Assembly (NCBI GenBank): GCA_947039455.1
Contig: CAMQZB010000007.1
Span: forward strand, 1 to 64,000
Length of the DNA: 64,000 nucleotides
Reading direction: 5' to 3'
From: an uncultured Clostridia bacterium
Lineage (GTDB): Bacteria; Bacillota; Clostridia; Christensenellales; CAMQZB01
Shown in pieces: positions 50,164 to 59,895 of this stretch. Numbering within the stretch: the stretch's first letter is position 1; each line of letters starts with the position of its first letter. The position numbers were made by a program, and so were the translations under genes. Below the pieces are notes generated by a model, which saw nothing but the letters and a program-made list of their open reading frames with translations, was not told where the DNA came from and ran no database searches.

Positions 50164-51954
50164 ATGTTTAAAATAATCAAGAAATTACAGTTTAAAGAGT
50201 GGTTGCTAGTAATGGTATCCGCCGTCCTAATTGTATGGCAAGTATATGTGGAGTTGAAGATTCCAGATTACATGAAAGAGATCACAACAATTATTCAAAA
50301 CCCAACAGCAGGCGTATCAGCAATATTCGCAGAAGGCGGATTTATGTTAATGTACGCATTTATGAGTTTGATTCTAGCAGTAATTGTGGGATACATATCA
50401 TGTAAAGTGGCGATGACGTTAGGTTATAGACTTAGAAATTCAATGTTCACAAAAGTGGAAAGCATGTCAATGGAAGAAATCAACAGATTTTCTACAGCAA
50501 GTTTAATTACTAGATCAACAAACGACATAGTACAAGTGCAAATGCTTCTTGTTTTTGCAATACAAATACTATTGAAAGCGCCAGTTATGGCAGTGTGGGC
50601 ATTGATAAAAATGTCAGGCACGTCAGGAGCATGGTCATGGTTGGTAGTAGGCGGAGTTGCGATTATCGTAGTACTTGTTGCGGTAGTAATAATTATTGCA
50701 TTGCCAAGATTTAAGAAAATGCAAAAATACACTGATGACGTAAACAAGGTCGCAAGAGAGAATTTAACGGGTATTAGAGTAGTGCGAGCATACAATGCAG
50801 AGAAGTTTGAGGAAAAGCGTTTTGGTGATATCAATGATACACTAACAAGCAATTACCTTGGTGCAACTCGTACAATGGCTCTTATGCACCCAACAATGAC
50901 TTTTGTTATGACAGGTATTTCACTTGGTATATATTGGATCGGCGCATACTTAATTAATGACGCAGTAGGCATGGACAAAAAAGTGTTGTTTACCGACATG
51001 ATGGCGTATTCAGCCTATGCCATGCAAGTAATTATGTCATTCTTAATGCTAATTATGGTGTTTATAATGTTACCACGTGTAATGGTTTCAGCTAAGAGAA
51101 TAAACGAAGTTTTAGATACTGAAAACACAATTGTAGACGGCACGACTTTTGATAATTCACCTGATGATAATAATGGCAAGAAAGCTGTTACTGGTGAATT
51201 AGAGTTTATAAATGTTAGTTTTGAATACAATGACGGCGGTGAGGACAAAATTTTGTCTAACGTATCTTTCAAAGCAAATAAAGGTGACATGGTTGCTATT
51301 ATTGGCGCAACAGGTAGCGGAAAATCAACGCTAGTAAATCTTATCCCAAGACTATACGACGCTACTTCTGGTGCGGTATTAGTTAACGGTGTTGATGTAA
51401 AACAATACTCTCAGTTTGAGCTTCGCAATAAGATTGCCTATGTACCGCAAAAAGCTGTGTTGTTTAGTGGTACGGTAAATTCGAATGTGGCGTATGGTGA
51501 TAGCGGAAAAGGTACTGATGTTAATGAAAACATGGTGAAAACTGCAGTTGAAATTGCTCAAGGAAAGAACTTTGTTGAGAAAATGGACGACAGTTACGCA
51601 AGTAAAATTTCACAAGGCGGAACTAACGTATCTGGTGGACAAAAACAACGTCTTTCAATAGCTCGTGCAGTATATCGTAAACCTGAAATTTTCGTGTTCG
51701 ATGATTCTTTCTCAGCACTTGATTACGCAACTGATAGAAAATTAAGAACAGCTTTGAAAAACGAAACGGAAGGTTCAACAACTATTGTTGTATCACAACG
51801 TATCGGAACAATCAAAGATGCGAACTTGATTTTAGTACTTGAAGGTGGCGAAGTTGTGGGTTCAGCAACACATGAGGAATTAATGAAAACTTGTGAAGTA
51901 TATAGAGAAATCGCATATTCACAATTATCAGAGGAGGAGCTTAAAAATGTCTAA
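50164..51954 (+). CDS. heterodimeric ABC exporter subunit with degenerate ATP site
   Basis: 596 residues: six membrane helices (about 1-320), then a nucleotide-binding domain. It has Walker A GATGSGKST, a canonical signature VSGGQKQRLSIARAV, and Walker B FVFDDSFSALD, where Asp replaces the catalytic Glu. It overlaps the next gene by 8 nt. The two chains are complementary, as in BmrCD/LmrCD-type multidrug or lipid exporters, where only one of two ATP sites hydrolyses. The exported substrate is unknown. Ribosome site AGAGAGG. Confidence 0.93.
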   Translation: MFKIIKKLQFKEWLLVMVSAVLIVWQVYVELKIPDYMKEITTIIQNPTAGVSAIFAEGGFMLMYAFMSLILAVIVGYISCKVAMTLGYRLRNSMFTKVESMSMEEINRFSTASLITRSTNDIVQVQMLLVFAIQILLKAPVMAVWALIKMSGTSGAWSWLVVGGVAIIVVLVAVVIIIALPRFKKMQKYTDDVNKVARENLTGIRVVRAYNAEKFEEKRFGDINDTLTSNYLGATRTMALMHPTMTFVMTGISLGIYWIGAYLINDAVGMDKKVLFTDMMAYSAYAMQVIMSFLMLIMVFIMLPRVMVSAKRINEVLDTENTIVDGTTFDNSPDDNNGKKAVTGELEFINVSFEYNDGGEDKILSNVSFKANKGDMVAIIGATGSGKSTLVNLIPRLYDATSGAVLVNGVDVKQYSQFELRNKIAYVPQKAVLFSGTVNSNVAYGDSGKGTDVNENMVKTAVEIAQGKNFVEKMDDSYASKISQGGTNVSGGQKQRLSIARAVYRKPEIFVFDDSFSALDYATDRKLRTALKNETEGSTTIVVSQRIGTIKDANLILVLEGGEVVGSATHEELMKTCEVYREIAYSQLSEEELKNV

Positions 51955-53797
51955 AAACAATTACGAAGTAGGAAAAGACGGTTCTTCAAATAAGAATACA
52001 TCAAGAGGTCCAGGTGGCGGACGAGGTCATGGAGATATGTCATTTGAGAAACCAAAGAACTTCAAAGAATCAATAGGAAAGCTATTTAACTACTGCAAGA
52101 AGTACAAACCAGCAGTAATTGTTTCAATAGTTCTAGCAATTTTAGGATCAGTAATCACAATTATCAGTCCAAAGTTCATAGAGACAATCACAAATCTAAT
52201 TACTGATGGAATGATGACTGGAATTAACTTAGATCTAATTACATCAATGGGAATTTTAGTATTGGTGCTGTCTATTGTCAGTTGGATATTCTCATACGGT
52301 CAAGGTTTTGTTATGGCAACAGTTACTCAAAGAGTAGCGAGAGGTTTGCGTAATGACTTATCATGCAAGATAAACAGAATACCGCTAAAATACTTTGACA
52401 ACAACACGTACGGTGATATTCTATCAAGAATTACAAACGACGTGGATACGCTTGCTGATACAATGAATCAGAGTGTTTCAGAAATAATTTCAGGTTCAGT
52501 GTTACTTATAGGTTCAGCCCTTATGATGTTCGTAACAAATTGGTTACTAGCAATCTTAGCAATTTTAGCAAGTTTAATTGGTATTGCACTAACAGGAATT
52601 ATAATTGCAAAATCTCAAAAATTCTTCGCAAAACGCCAATCTGCCTTAGGAGAACTAAACGGTCACATTGAAGAAGTATATGCAGGACACAACGTGGTTC
52701 GCACATACAACGGTGAAGCGGGAGCGAAAGCGACTTTTGATAAAATGAACAAAACATTACGTGATGCCAGCTGGAAAGCACAATTTATTTCAGGACTTAT
52801 GATACCACTAATGGGTTTCATTGGAAACCTTGGATACGTTGTAGTTTGCGTAGGCGGTGGTGCTTTGGTGTTTAGTGGGAAAATGGAATTCGGTGTAATA
52901 GTAGCATTTATGATTTACATCAGATTGTTCACACAACCACTTGCTCATTTATCACAAGCGTTGACTCAATTGCAGTCAACTGCTGCGGCTAGTGAGCGTG
53001 TTTTCGAGTTCTTAAACGAGAAAGAGCAAAGCCTTGATTTAGGTGAAGCTAACTTGAAAAACATCAATGGAGACATTGAATTTGACCATGTTAAATTTGG
53101 TTACGATCAAGACAGAATGATAATCAAAGATTTCTCTTTCCAAGCAAAAGGAGGCGAGAAAATAGCTATCGTAGGTCCAACTGGTGCAGGAAAAACTACA
53201 CTTGTGAACTTGCTTATGCGTTTCTATGAAATCAATGAAGGTGACATAAAAATCGATCGTGTGCCAATCTCAAACATATCACGAAGCAACATTCGTAAAT
53301 TGTTTGGAATGGTTTTACAAGATACATGGATTTTCGAAGGTTCAATTATTGAGAACATCAAATACAGCAAAGAAACAGCAACTGTTGAAGATGTAGTCAA
53401 TGCTTGTAAAGCGGTGGGAATTCATCACTTTATCAAAACATTACCGCAAGGCTATGACACAATTTTGACTGATAGCGTGAATTTATCGCAAGGTCAAAAG
53501 CAACTTTTAACTATCGCACGTGCAATGGTTGAAGACGCGCCAATGCTTATTCTTGACGAAGCCACAAGCTCAGTTGATACAAGAACAGAAGTGCTAATTC
53601 AAAAAGCCATGGATAAATTAATGGTAGGTCGCACATCATTCGTAATCGCACATAGATTGTCAACAATCAAAAATGCGGATACAATACTAGTTATGAAAGA
53701 CGGTGATGTTATCGAAGAAGGTAGCCACAACGTTCTTATGGACAAAGACGGGTTCTATAAAGGATTGTATAATTCTCAGTTTGAAAACAACGATTAA
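51947..53797 (+). CDS. heterodimeric ABC exporter subunit with consensus Walker B
   Basis: 616 residues. A Gly/Asn/Ser-rich head of about 30 residues (RGPGGGRGHGDM) precedes six membrane helices. The nucleotide-binding domain has Walker A GPTGAGKTT, a non-canonical signature LSQGQKQLLTIARAM (Gln for Gly) and Walker B LILDEATSSVD with catalytic Glu. Combined with the upstream subunit this gives one competent ATP site (this Walker A/B with the partner's canonical signature) and one impaired site. ATG 51947 lies behind GAGGAGG inside the end of the upstream gene. Confidence 0.93.
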   Translation: MSKNNYEVGKDGSSNKNTSRGPGGGRGHGDMSFEKPKNFKESIGKLFNYCKKYKPAVIVSIVLAILGSVITIISPKFIETITNLITDGMMTGINLDLITSMGILVLVLSIVSWIFSYGQGFVMATVTQRVARGLRNDLSCKINRIPLKYFDNNTYGDILSRITNDVDTLADTMNQSVSEIISGSVLLIGSALMMFVTNWLLAILAILASLIGIALTGIIIAKSQKFFAKRQSALGELNGHIEEVYAGHNVVRTYNGEAGAKATFDKMNKTLRDASWKAQFISGLMIPLMGFIGNLGYVVVCVGGGALVFSGKMEFGVIVAFMIYIRLFTQPLAHLSQALTQLQSTAAASERVFEFLNEKEQSLDLGEANLKNINGDIEFDHVKFGYDQDRMIIKDFSFQAKGGEKIAIVGPTGAGKTTLVNLLMRFYEINEGDIKIDRVPISNISRSNIRKLFGMVLQDTWIFEGSIIENIKYSKETATVEDVVNACKAVGIHHFIKTLPQGYDTILTDSVNLSQGQKQLLTIARAMVEDAPMLILDEATSSVDTRTEVLIQKAMDKLMVGRTSFVIAHRLSTIKNADTILVMKDGDVIEEGSHNVLMDKDGFYKGLYNSQFENND

Positions 53798-53828
53798 TAA
53801 TACATCAAAAACCCAACAATAAATACAA

Positions 53829-53868
53829 AAAAAAACACTCTAGCATTAAACCGCTAGAGTGTTTTTAA
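53829..53868. terminator. bidirectional intrinsic terminator
   Basis: The 14-bp hairpin AAAAACACTCTAGC / GCTAGAGTGTTTTT is flanked by As and Ts. It lies between the ABC exporter and the converging PH-like gene. Confidence 0.9.
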
Positions 53869-53892
53869 TTTCATTGTAATTAGAATAAAAGA

Positions 53893-54342
53893 TTAATCAT
53901 CGTCAATAATTACTTGGTAAAGAACATGAGGCATACTTGAAGTAACCGCTTTAACGAAATTGTCGTATTCAGTGTCACTAATTTGAATCAACGACAAACG
54001 AGGTTCGTTAGCCTTGATAAAGTGACATACAACTAATTGATTAGTAGGCTTTATAAATCGCAAAGTAGTGATATGATCAGACAAAATCACCGTTTTCGCA
54101 ATAGATAAATGTATCGCAATACCCTCTTTACTAATTGTATAACGTGATTTTTTGAAAGTAATCAAAATTACAAGCAATAAACCAGTAAATACAATGGGAA
54201 ATAACAGTTGAGTTAATTTAAACTCATCATCGCCAATAAATGAAGCAATCACTGCTATTAAGTAGAATGCAAATAGAGCTACTAAAGCCCAAAGCATTGT
54301 TTTCATAGTTTTATTAAATTTATATTCAAATATCTTTTTCAT
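53893..54342 (-). CDS. small membrane protein with PH-like (DUF304-type) domain
   Basis: 149 residues. Two membrane helices (WALVALFAFYLIAVIASFI; LFPIVFTGLLLVILITF) are followed by a beta-rich cytoplasmic domain (SRYTISKEGIAIHLSIAKTVILSDHITTLRFI) like bacterial PH domains. Function unknown. There is no ribosome site before the ATG; a promoter with +1 on the ATG suggests a leaderless mRNA. Confidence 0.75.
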   Translation of the reverse strand: MKKIFEYKFNKTMKTMLWALVALFAFYLIAVIASFIGDDEFKLTQLLFPIVFTGLLLVILITFKKSRYTISKEGIAIHLSIAKTVILSDHITTLRFIKPTNQLVVCHFIKANEPRLSLIQISDTEYDNFVKAVTSSMPHVLYQVIIDDD

Positions 54343-54348
54343 AAATAC

Positions 54349-54377
54349 ATTATATCACAAAATTTTATGATAATCAA
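54349..54377 (-). promoter_or_regulatory. promoter placing the transcription start on an ATG
   Basis: On the minus strand: -35 TTGATT (54377-54372), 17-bp spacer, consensus -10 TATAAT (54354-54349). Six bases later comes the ATG at 54342, exactly the expected +1. Confidence 0.7.
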
Positions 54378-54389
54378 GTCAATAATTGT

Positions 54390-54418
54390 TTGATTTTTTT
54401 CACAATTTGCTTTATTAT
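54390..54418 (+). promoter_or_regulatory. sigma-A promoter for the aconitase-family gene
   Basis: -35 TTGATT (54390-54395), 17-bp spacer, -10 TATTAT (54413-54418). It is back to back with the minus-strand promoter at 54349. Confidence 0.6.
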
Positions 54419-54471
54419 ATTAGTGAGAGATAAAAAATACAAGAAAACCCCATAGAAGGAGCATAAAGATT

Positions 54472-56721
54472 ATGAAGATTACGAAAAAACCGATATATCT
54501 AGTTAATGGCGAAAACGTTGTTGACGATGTAAGAATGATAACTAACTTTTCTCAAGAAGAAATTGAGAATGCTGATAATGGCACAATCGCCACAAGAATT
54601 ATAGACAATCACAATGAGGGAACTTATGAAAAACTAAACATCAAATTTGATGCGTTAGCTTCTCACGATATCACTTACGTTGGAATTGTTCAAACAGCTA
54701 GAGCCTCTGGTTTAGAGAAATTCCCTGTGCCATACGTACTAACAAACTGCCACAACAGTCTATGTGCGGTGGGTGGGACTATCAACGAGGACGATCACGT
54801 TTTTGGACTGTCCGCAGCAAAGAAATACGGTGGAATTTTCGTTCCGCCACACGTTGCTGTAATTCACCAATACATGAGAGAGATGTTTGCTGGTTGCGGA
54901 AAAATGATTCTAGGTTCAGACAGCCACACTAGATACGGTGCTATCGGAACGCTAGCAATAGGCGAAGGCGGACCTGAATTAGTTAAACAAATACTTTCAA
55001 AAACCTATGATATCGATCGCCCAAATATCATTGCAGTAGTGTTAAAAGGAACTCCAAAACTTGGAGTAGGACCTCAAGACGTAGCATTGAAATTAATCGG
55101 CGAAGTATTCAAAGACGGTTTCGTGAAAAATGCAGTACTTGAATTTGTTGGAAGTGGAATTTCTAATCTATCAATGGATTATAGAATTGGTATCGATGTT
55201 ATGACTACTGAAACAGCTTGTTTAAGTTCAATTTGGGCAACTGATAATAAGACAGAAGAGTATCTAGCAACAGTGGGCAGGCTTTCTGATTACGCTAAAC
55301 TATCCCCAGCACCGCTTGCAAAATACAGCGGAGCAATCGAGATTGATTTAGACCAAATCGTGCCAATGATAGCAATGCCTTTCCACCCAAGTAACACATA
55401 CGAAATTCAAGAAGTAATGAAAAACCCATATGATATCTTGAAAAAAGTAGAAGCTGAAGCGATAGCAACAATGGAAAACAAGAGCTTAACTTTGTCTTTG
55501 CAAGATAAAATAATTAACGGAAAAATTCATGTAGAGCAAGGAATAATCGCAGGTTGCGCAGGGGGAACGTACGAAAACATAATGGAAACAGCAACAATCA
55601 TGGACGGATCTTCCGTAGGTTTAGACCAATACACTCTAAGTGTATACCCGTCAAGTCTACCAGTTTACACAGCGTTAGTAAAAGAAAACGCAATTTCAAA
55701 ACTAATCACATCTGGTGCAATAATAAAAACAGCCTTCTGCGGACCATGCTTCGGTGCAGGCGATGTACCATCAAACAAAGCATTCTCTATTAGACACACA
55801 ACAAGAAATTTCCCATCACGTGAAGGTTCAAAACCTAGCTCAAACCAAATTGCATCAGTTGCACTTATGGACGCAAGATCAATCGCTGCCACATCAAAAA
55901 ACAAAGGTGTGCTAACAGCTGCAACGGAAATTGACTATGACAACAAAGTTCCAAAATACTATTTTGAAAAAGCGATTTATGATAATAGAATTTACCAAGG
56001 TTTCAACAAAGCCAACGAAAAAGCGGAACTGCAGTTCGGACCAAACATCGTTTCATGGCCGTCAATTAATGCTATGAACAAGCATATTCTATTAAAAGTA
56101 GTAAGTGTAATCAATGATGAAGTAACTACAACTGACGAGCTAATTCCATCAGGCGAAACTTCTTCATACCGTTCAAACCCTCTTGCTTTAGCGGAATTTA
56201 CCCTATCAAGAAAAGATCCAGCCTATGTTGGAAGAGCGAAAGCGGTGCGTGATATTGAGGACGCAAGAAACCAAGGAAACGCTACAAATGAAATCAAAGA
56301 AATCTGCAACCAATTCAACCTTGACCCTGAAACAGTCAGTGTTGGTAGTGTGATTTACGCTAATAAACCAGGCGACGGTTCCGCTCGTGAGCAAGCCGCA
56401 TCATGCCAAAGAGTTCTTAGCGGTTCAGCTAACATCGCTCTTGAATACGCTACTAAACGTTACAGAAGCAATCTTATTAACTGGGGTATGCTTCCACTTA
56501 GAACAACAGAAAATGTATTTGCCATCGATGATTACGTACTAATCGAAAACATCGCCGAACTTGTTCACAACGGCACAAACAATTTCAAAGGCAAGCTAAT
56601 CCGCAACGGCAGTGCTACCGATCTTCCTCTAATCCTAGACGATCTTACCGCTACCGAGAAGAAAATAATAATCAGCGGTTGCCTTATGAATTTCTACGGT
56701 ATCGAGAACGCTGCTAAGTAA
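54472..56721 (+). CDS. aconitase-family hydratase, YbhJ-like
   Basis: 749 residues, close to the size of E. coli YbhJ. It has the aconitase core: CGKMILGSDSHTRYGAIGTLAIGEGGPELV near residue 145 and iron-sulfur ligands in GCAGGTYENI and FCGPCFGAGDVPSNKAFS, then a C-terminal swivelling domain (GDGSAREQAASCQRVLSG). The three Cys ligands look complete, so a [4Fe-4S] cluster is likely. The hydroxy-acid substrate is unknown; aconitase itself has different active-site signatures. Strong GGAG; its own promoter; the gene ends just before the hairpin repeat at 56751. Confidence 0.85.
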   Translation: MKITKKPIYLVNGENVVDDVRMITNFSQEEIENADNGTIATRIIDNHNEGTYEKLNIKFDALASHDITYVGIVQTARASGLEKFPVPYVLTNCHNSLCAVGGTINEDDHVFGLSAAKKYGGIFVPPHVAVIHQYMREMFAGCGKMILGSDSHTRYGAIGTLAIGEGGPELVKQILSKTYDIDRPNIIAVVLKGTPKLGVGPQDVALKLIGEVFKDGFVKNAVLEFVGSGISNLSMDYRIGIDVMTTETACLSSIWATDNKTEEYLATVGRLSDYAKLSPAPLAKYSGAIEIDLDQIVPMIAMPFHPSNTYEIQEVMKNPYDILKKVEAEAIATMENKSLTLSLQDKIINGKIHVEQGIIAGCAGGTYENIMETATIMDGSSVGLDQYTLSVYPSSLPVYTALVKENAISKLITSGAIIKTAFCGPCFGAGDVPSNKAFSIRHTTRNFPSREGSKPSSNQIASVALMDARSIAATSKNKGVLTAATEIDYDNKVPKYYFEKAIYDNRIYQGFNKANEKAELQFGPNIVSWPSINAMNKHILLKVVSVINDEVTTTDELIPSGETSSYRSNPLALAEFTLSRKDPAYVGRAKAVRDIEDARNQGNATNEIKEICNQFNLDPETVSVGSVIYANKPGDGSAREQAASCQRVLSGSANIALEYATKRYRSNLINWGMLPLRTTENVFAIDDYVLIENIAELVHNGTNNFKGKLIRNGSATDLPLILDDLTATEKKIIISGCLMNFYGIENAAK

Positions 56722-56750
56722 AGAATTTTTGGATTTATTTATTAAGTAAA

Positions 56751-56800
56751 ATGGGGCTATTCGCCCCAAACCCCAACAAGGGGCAGTACCCCTTGACCCC
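56751..56800 (-). repeat. GC-rich double-hairpin repeat, inverted copy
   Basis: Read on the minus strand: GGGGTCAAGGGG-...-CCCCTTGTTGGGG, then GGGGC-GAATA-GCCCCAT. This matches the copy at 12575-12635 in consensus, spacing and the GAATA loop. Stems: 56753-56767 and 56777-56795. As the first strong structure after the hydratase gene it may also help to end that transcript. Confidence 0.8.
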
Positions 56801-57085
56801 GTTATTGATGGGGAAATTTTGTGGGGAACACCCAATTTTTACTTTGTAAAGGGTGGTGGATTGTTGGATTGTGTGTGGGTTTGGAGAGTTGATTGTTAAC
56901 CATGTCATGTAACTAAACCAAAACGCAATCTAGTAATTAACTAAACAAAAACGCAACTTAATTATTAACAAAAAACAAAACCAATCCATCTATAACGTAA
57001 AATATAAACCTAACATAGTTATGAATTAAAATATAACGAAATATATTTATACAACTTGAAAAAACACAAATACATAAAAAACATA
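56801..57085. other. gene-free stretch between two hairpin repeats
   Basis: The first 80 bp are G-rich (GGGG, GTGGTGG, GTGTGTGGG words) and the rest is A/C-rich and G-poor with AAAACGCAA words. No supported open frame. Confidence 0.5.
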
Positions 57086-57131
57086 AAAAAACTGTTTAAT
57101 TAAAATTTCATTTTAATTAAACAGTTTTTTT
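57086..57131. terminator. bidirectional intrinsic terminator
   Basis: A roughly 20-bp AT-rich hairpin, AACTGTTTAATTAAAAT / ATTTTAATTAAACAGTT, has A and T runs on either side. It can end the metNIQ transcript arriving on the minus strand. Confidence 0.85.
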
Positions 57132-57146
57132 AATAGCATAAATTAA

Positions 57147-57200
57147 AGGGTCAAGGGGCCATGCTCCTTGCGGAGTTTGGGGTAGAACCCCATGTAACTA
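57147..57200 (+). repeat. GC-rich double-hairpin repeat
   Basis: GGGTCAAGGGGCC-AT-GCTCCTTG, then GGAGTTTGGGG-TAGAA-CCCCATGTAACT. It has the same consensus as 12575 with several substitutions, direct orientation. Confidence 0.75.
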
Positions 57201-57222
57201 AAAGAACCCACAAAAATAAAAC

Positions 57223-58011
57223 CTAAGCAGTATAAGGAATTACAGCGCCTTGGAAAGTTTCAGTGATGTAGTCTTTAACAGATTGTTGAGAAAGAGCTTC
57301 AACAAGAATTTTAGTTTTCTCAGAATCAATATCAGCAGTGTTAACCACAATAATATTGATAAATTTATCGATAGTAGAATCTTCAAAAGCCACACTAGAA
57401 TCCATAATATCAAAATCAAGAGCGTAGTTACCGTTGATAACACCGAAAGAAAGATCAGGAAGCATAGGTCCGATAAGTTTCGCCTCAAGAGCAATAATTT
57501 CAAGCCCCTTAGAATCGATATCTTTAATAGTAGTGTTAAGCCCTTGATCGTTAGTAATTTCAATAACGCCGTTGTCAGCAAGAAGTTGCAAAGCACGAGC
57601 ACCGTTAGTTAAATCTTCAGGAATAGCAATTTTATCCCCAGCTTTCAAGTCAGCCAAAGTTGTGCCTTTTCCGCCAGCGTAAATACCTAGTGGTTCGTAG
57701 TGAGCTGAATAAACGCTAGTGAATTCATATCCATGAACAGCGATTTGATCAGCTAAATACTGTTCGTGTTGGAAGTAGTTAGCGTCAAGATCGCCACCAG
57801 AAAGTGTACTGTTTGGAAGGTGGTAGTCAGTAAATTCTTTGATTTCTAAAGTGTAGCCTTTTTCCTCAATATAAGGACGGCATTGCTCCAAAATTTGTTT
57901 GTGAGGAGTAGGTGACGCCCCAACAGTAATAACAAACTCGTCATTTCCGCAACCAGCGAAAGCAAAAAGTGTTAAAGAAAGTGCAAGTAATAATGCAAGT
58001 ATTTTTTTCAT
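57223..58011 (-). CDS. metQ: methionine-binding lipoprotein MetQ
   Basis: 262 residues. Lipoprotein signal (LLALLLALSLTLFAFAGC), then the NlpA/MetQ fold: VGASPTPHKQILE, DYHLPNSTLSGGDLDANYFQHEQYL, KIAIPEDLTNGARALQLLADNG. It binds L-methionine (or D-methionine) outside the membrane and delivers it to MetI. It is the last gene of metNIQ, 140 bp after metI, with its own GGAG site. Confidence 0.93.
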   Translation of the reverse strand: MKKILALLLALSLTLFAFAGCGNDEFVITVGASPTPHKQILEQCRPYIEEKGYTLEIKEFTDYHLPNSTLSGGDLDANYFQHEQYLADQIAVHGYEFTSVYSAHYEPLGIYAGGKGTTLADLKAGDKIAIPEDLTNGARALQLLADNGVIEITNDQGLNTTIKDIDSKGLEIIALEAKLIGPMLPDLSFGVINGNYALDFDIMDSSVAFEDSTIDKFINIIVVNTADIDSEKTKILVEALSQQSVKDYITETFQGAVIPYTA

Positions 58012-58151
58012 AATAGTATCTCCTAATTGGTATTTATAATCTAATATAGTAATTATATCAATAATTCCGTGTTTTAAACTAGTGTAAAATAATAGACCGC
58101 AGAAAGTGAAAATGCAAGAAGCGGTGTATGAATTATGTTATGGTGTGATAG

Positions 58152-58826
58152 TTATTTGATGTTTTTCTTATCGACTTTTTTAGCAGTAAATTCAAGAGAA
58201 ATTTGAATCACTTGAACGATAACTACAATTAAAATACAGGCAATAAAAGCAACGCTCATGTTGTTTCTAAAGAACCCTTGATTGATAGCGATATGCCCAA
58301 GACCACCCGCACCAACAGCCCCCGCCATAGCAGTGTATCCAACAAGTGCGATAGCTGAAATAGCTACTCCACGAATAAGTGAAGGGATCGTTTCCACAAG
58401 ATAAACTCTTGTTATAATTTGAAAATCAGTAGCACCCATAGAAATTGAAGCGTCAATAACCCCCTGATCAACTTCCTTCAAACTTTGCTCAACAACACGA
58501 GCAATGAACGGAATGCAAGCGATAGTTAGTGGAACGGAAGCCGCCCAAGGACCGATAGCAGTGTTTAGAAGTAATCTTGTGAAAGGAATAAGCATAACAA
58601 GAAGAATAATGAAGGGAATACTTCTTCCAAGATTTACAACAACGTTCAAAATATTGTTGGCGATTTTATTGGGTCTAATTCCGTTTTTGTCGGAAATTAC
58701 ACAAAGTATTCCAAGAGGAAGACCGATAACGTAAGCAAAAACAAGAGGAACGATAGTCATTAACAGTGTATTATAAGTCTCAAGGGAGAAGTTAAATTCA
58801 CCCCAAATTTGAATAAATTTATCCAT
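58152..58826 (-). CDS. metI: methionine ABC transporter permease MetI
   Basis: 224 residues, five or six membrane helices. The coupling loop reads [33 protein letters not shown], and [21 protein letters not shown] is the conserved MetI motif. The ATG overlaps the metN stop by 8 nt, so the two are coupled. Confidence 0.94.
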   Translation of the reverse strand: MDKFIQIWGEFNFSLETYNTLLMTIVPLVFAYVIGLPLGILCVISDKNGIRPNKIANNILNVVVNLGRSIPFIILLVMLIPFTRLLLNTAIGPWAASVPLTIACIPFIARVVEQSLKEVDQGVIDASISMGATDFQIITRVYLVETIPSLIRGVAISAIALVGYTAMAGAVGAGGLGHIAINQGFFRNNMSVAFIACILIVVIVQVIQISLEFTAKKVDKKNIK

Positions 58827-59565
58827 TTAAAGTCTCCTTACCAAGTAGAGTGCGAGTGATTTCGCTAGAGGGGTTTTGAAGAACATCGGAAGTTAAACCG
58901 TCCTCCTCAATGATGCCATAATTTAAAACAGCAACCTTCTTGCAAATCTTAGAAACAACCCCAATTTCGTGGGTAATCATAACCATAGTAACTCCAGAAG
59001 TTTCGTTTATATCTTTTAAAAGTTTCAAAATTTGTTTAGTAGTTAAAGGATCAAGTGCCGAAGTAACTTCGTCAAGAAGTAAAATCTTAGGGGAAGTGGC
59101 AAGGGCTCTAGCTATAGCCACACGTTGTTTTTGCCCACCTGACAAAGTGGCAGGGTAAGACTTCTCTTTTCCCTGAAGACCAACGATAGCAATCAGTTCA
59201 TTCACTCTTTTTTCAACAACATCTTTCGGTGTTTTGTTAAGTAGTAAAGGGAATGCAATGTTAGCGAATACGTTTTTTTGCATAAGCAAATTATAGCCTT
59301 GAAAAACTACACCGATATTCTTTCTAAAGTTACGTAAGCTAGCTCCTTTAAGGTTAGCAATGTCGATTCCGTCAACGGTTATAGTTCCGCTGTCTATAGA
59401 TGACAGGCAAGCGATTGAGCGTAAAAGTGTAGATTTTCCAGCACCGGACAAACCGATAATACCGTAAATATCTCCTTCTTGAACGTGAAGGGAAACATCA
59501 TTTAAAGCGTGGAGAACGCTGTTATTTTGATTGAATTTTTTGTGAATATTTGATAATTTCAACAT
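58819..59565 (-). CDS. metN: methionine ABC transporter ATPase MetN, short form
   Basis: 248 residues. Walker [10 protein letters not shown], signature [15 protein letters not shown], Walker [14 protein letters not shown], switch His in MVMITHEIG. Typical MetN of about 340 residues ends in a NIL/ACT-like domain that binds methionine and inhibits transport; this one stops before that domain, so control by internal methionine at the protein level is probably absent and left to the T-box. Confidence 0.92.
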   Translation of the reverse strand: MLKLSNIHKKFNQNNSVLHALNDVSLHVQEGDIYGIIGLSGAGKSTLLRSIACLSSIDSGTITVDGIDIANLKGASLRNFRKNIGVVFQGYNLLMQKNVFANIAFPLLLNKTPKDVVEKRVNELIAIVGLQGKEKSYPATLSGGQKQRVAIARALATSPKILLLDEVTSALDPLTTKQILKLLKDINETSGVTMVMITHEIGVVSKICKKVAVLNYGIIEEDGLTSDVLQNPSSEITRTLLGKETLNG

Positions 59566-59587
59566 ATTGTTTTTACTCCTTTTATAA

Positions 59588-59888
59588 TAAAAAAACGTCC
59601 TTAAAAACTACATAATAGTTTTAAGGACGAGCAATAATCTCGTGGTACCACCTTAATTCGTCATATCAATGAAGATATAACCTTTAGCGTATTGCCATCA
59701 CAATACCGTGCTATAACGTGCACTTACCGACATAATCTAAAGTTTAAAAAACATTCGACTACGCAACTCCAAGACCATGTTCAATCTTCCTATCTGCCTT
59801 GCTCTCAGCTTACGCAAGTTCTCTGTAACAGTATCAAAAAATCTACTCTTCTCTTCACAGTTTTTATTTATAAATATGGTTATTTAAT
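59588..59888 (-). ncRNA. methionine-specific T-box leader of metNIQ
   Basis: Read on the minus strand. The universal T-box core GGTGGTACCACG lies at 59652-59641. The terminator CGTCCTTAAAACTA / AGTTTTTAAGGACG with T run lies at 59629-59588. The candidate specifier loop AACATGG puts codon ATG (Met) at 59778-59776, and an AGAGTAGA-type motif follows the 5' end. T-boxes bind uncharged tRNA and then disrupt the terminator, so metNIQ is switched on by lack of charged tRNA-Met. Confidence 0.93.
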
Positions 59889-59895
59889 TAATTTT

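Noticed and set aside
57240-57612. Two long open frames of 120 codons overlapping metQ
   Set aside because: Both are shadows in other frames of a clearly recognised lipoprotein gene.
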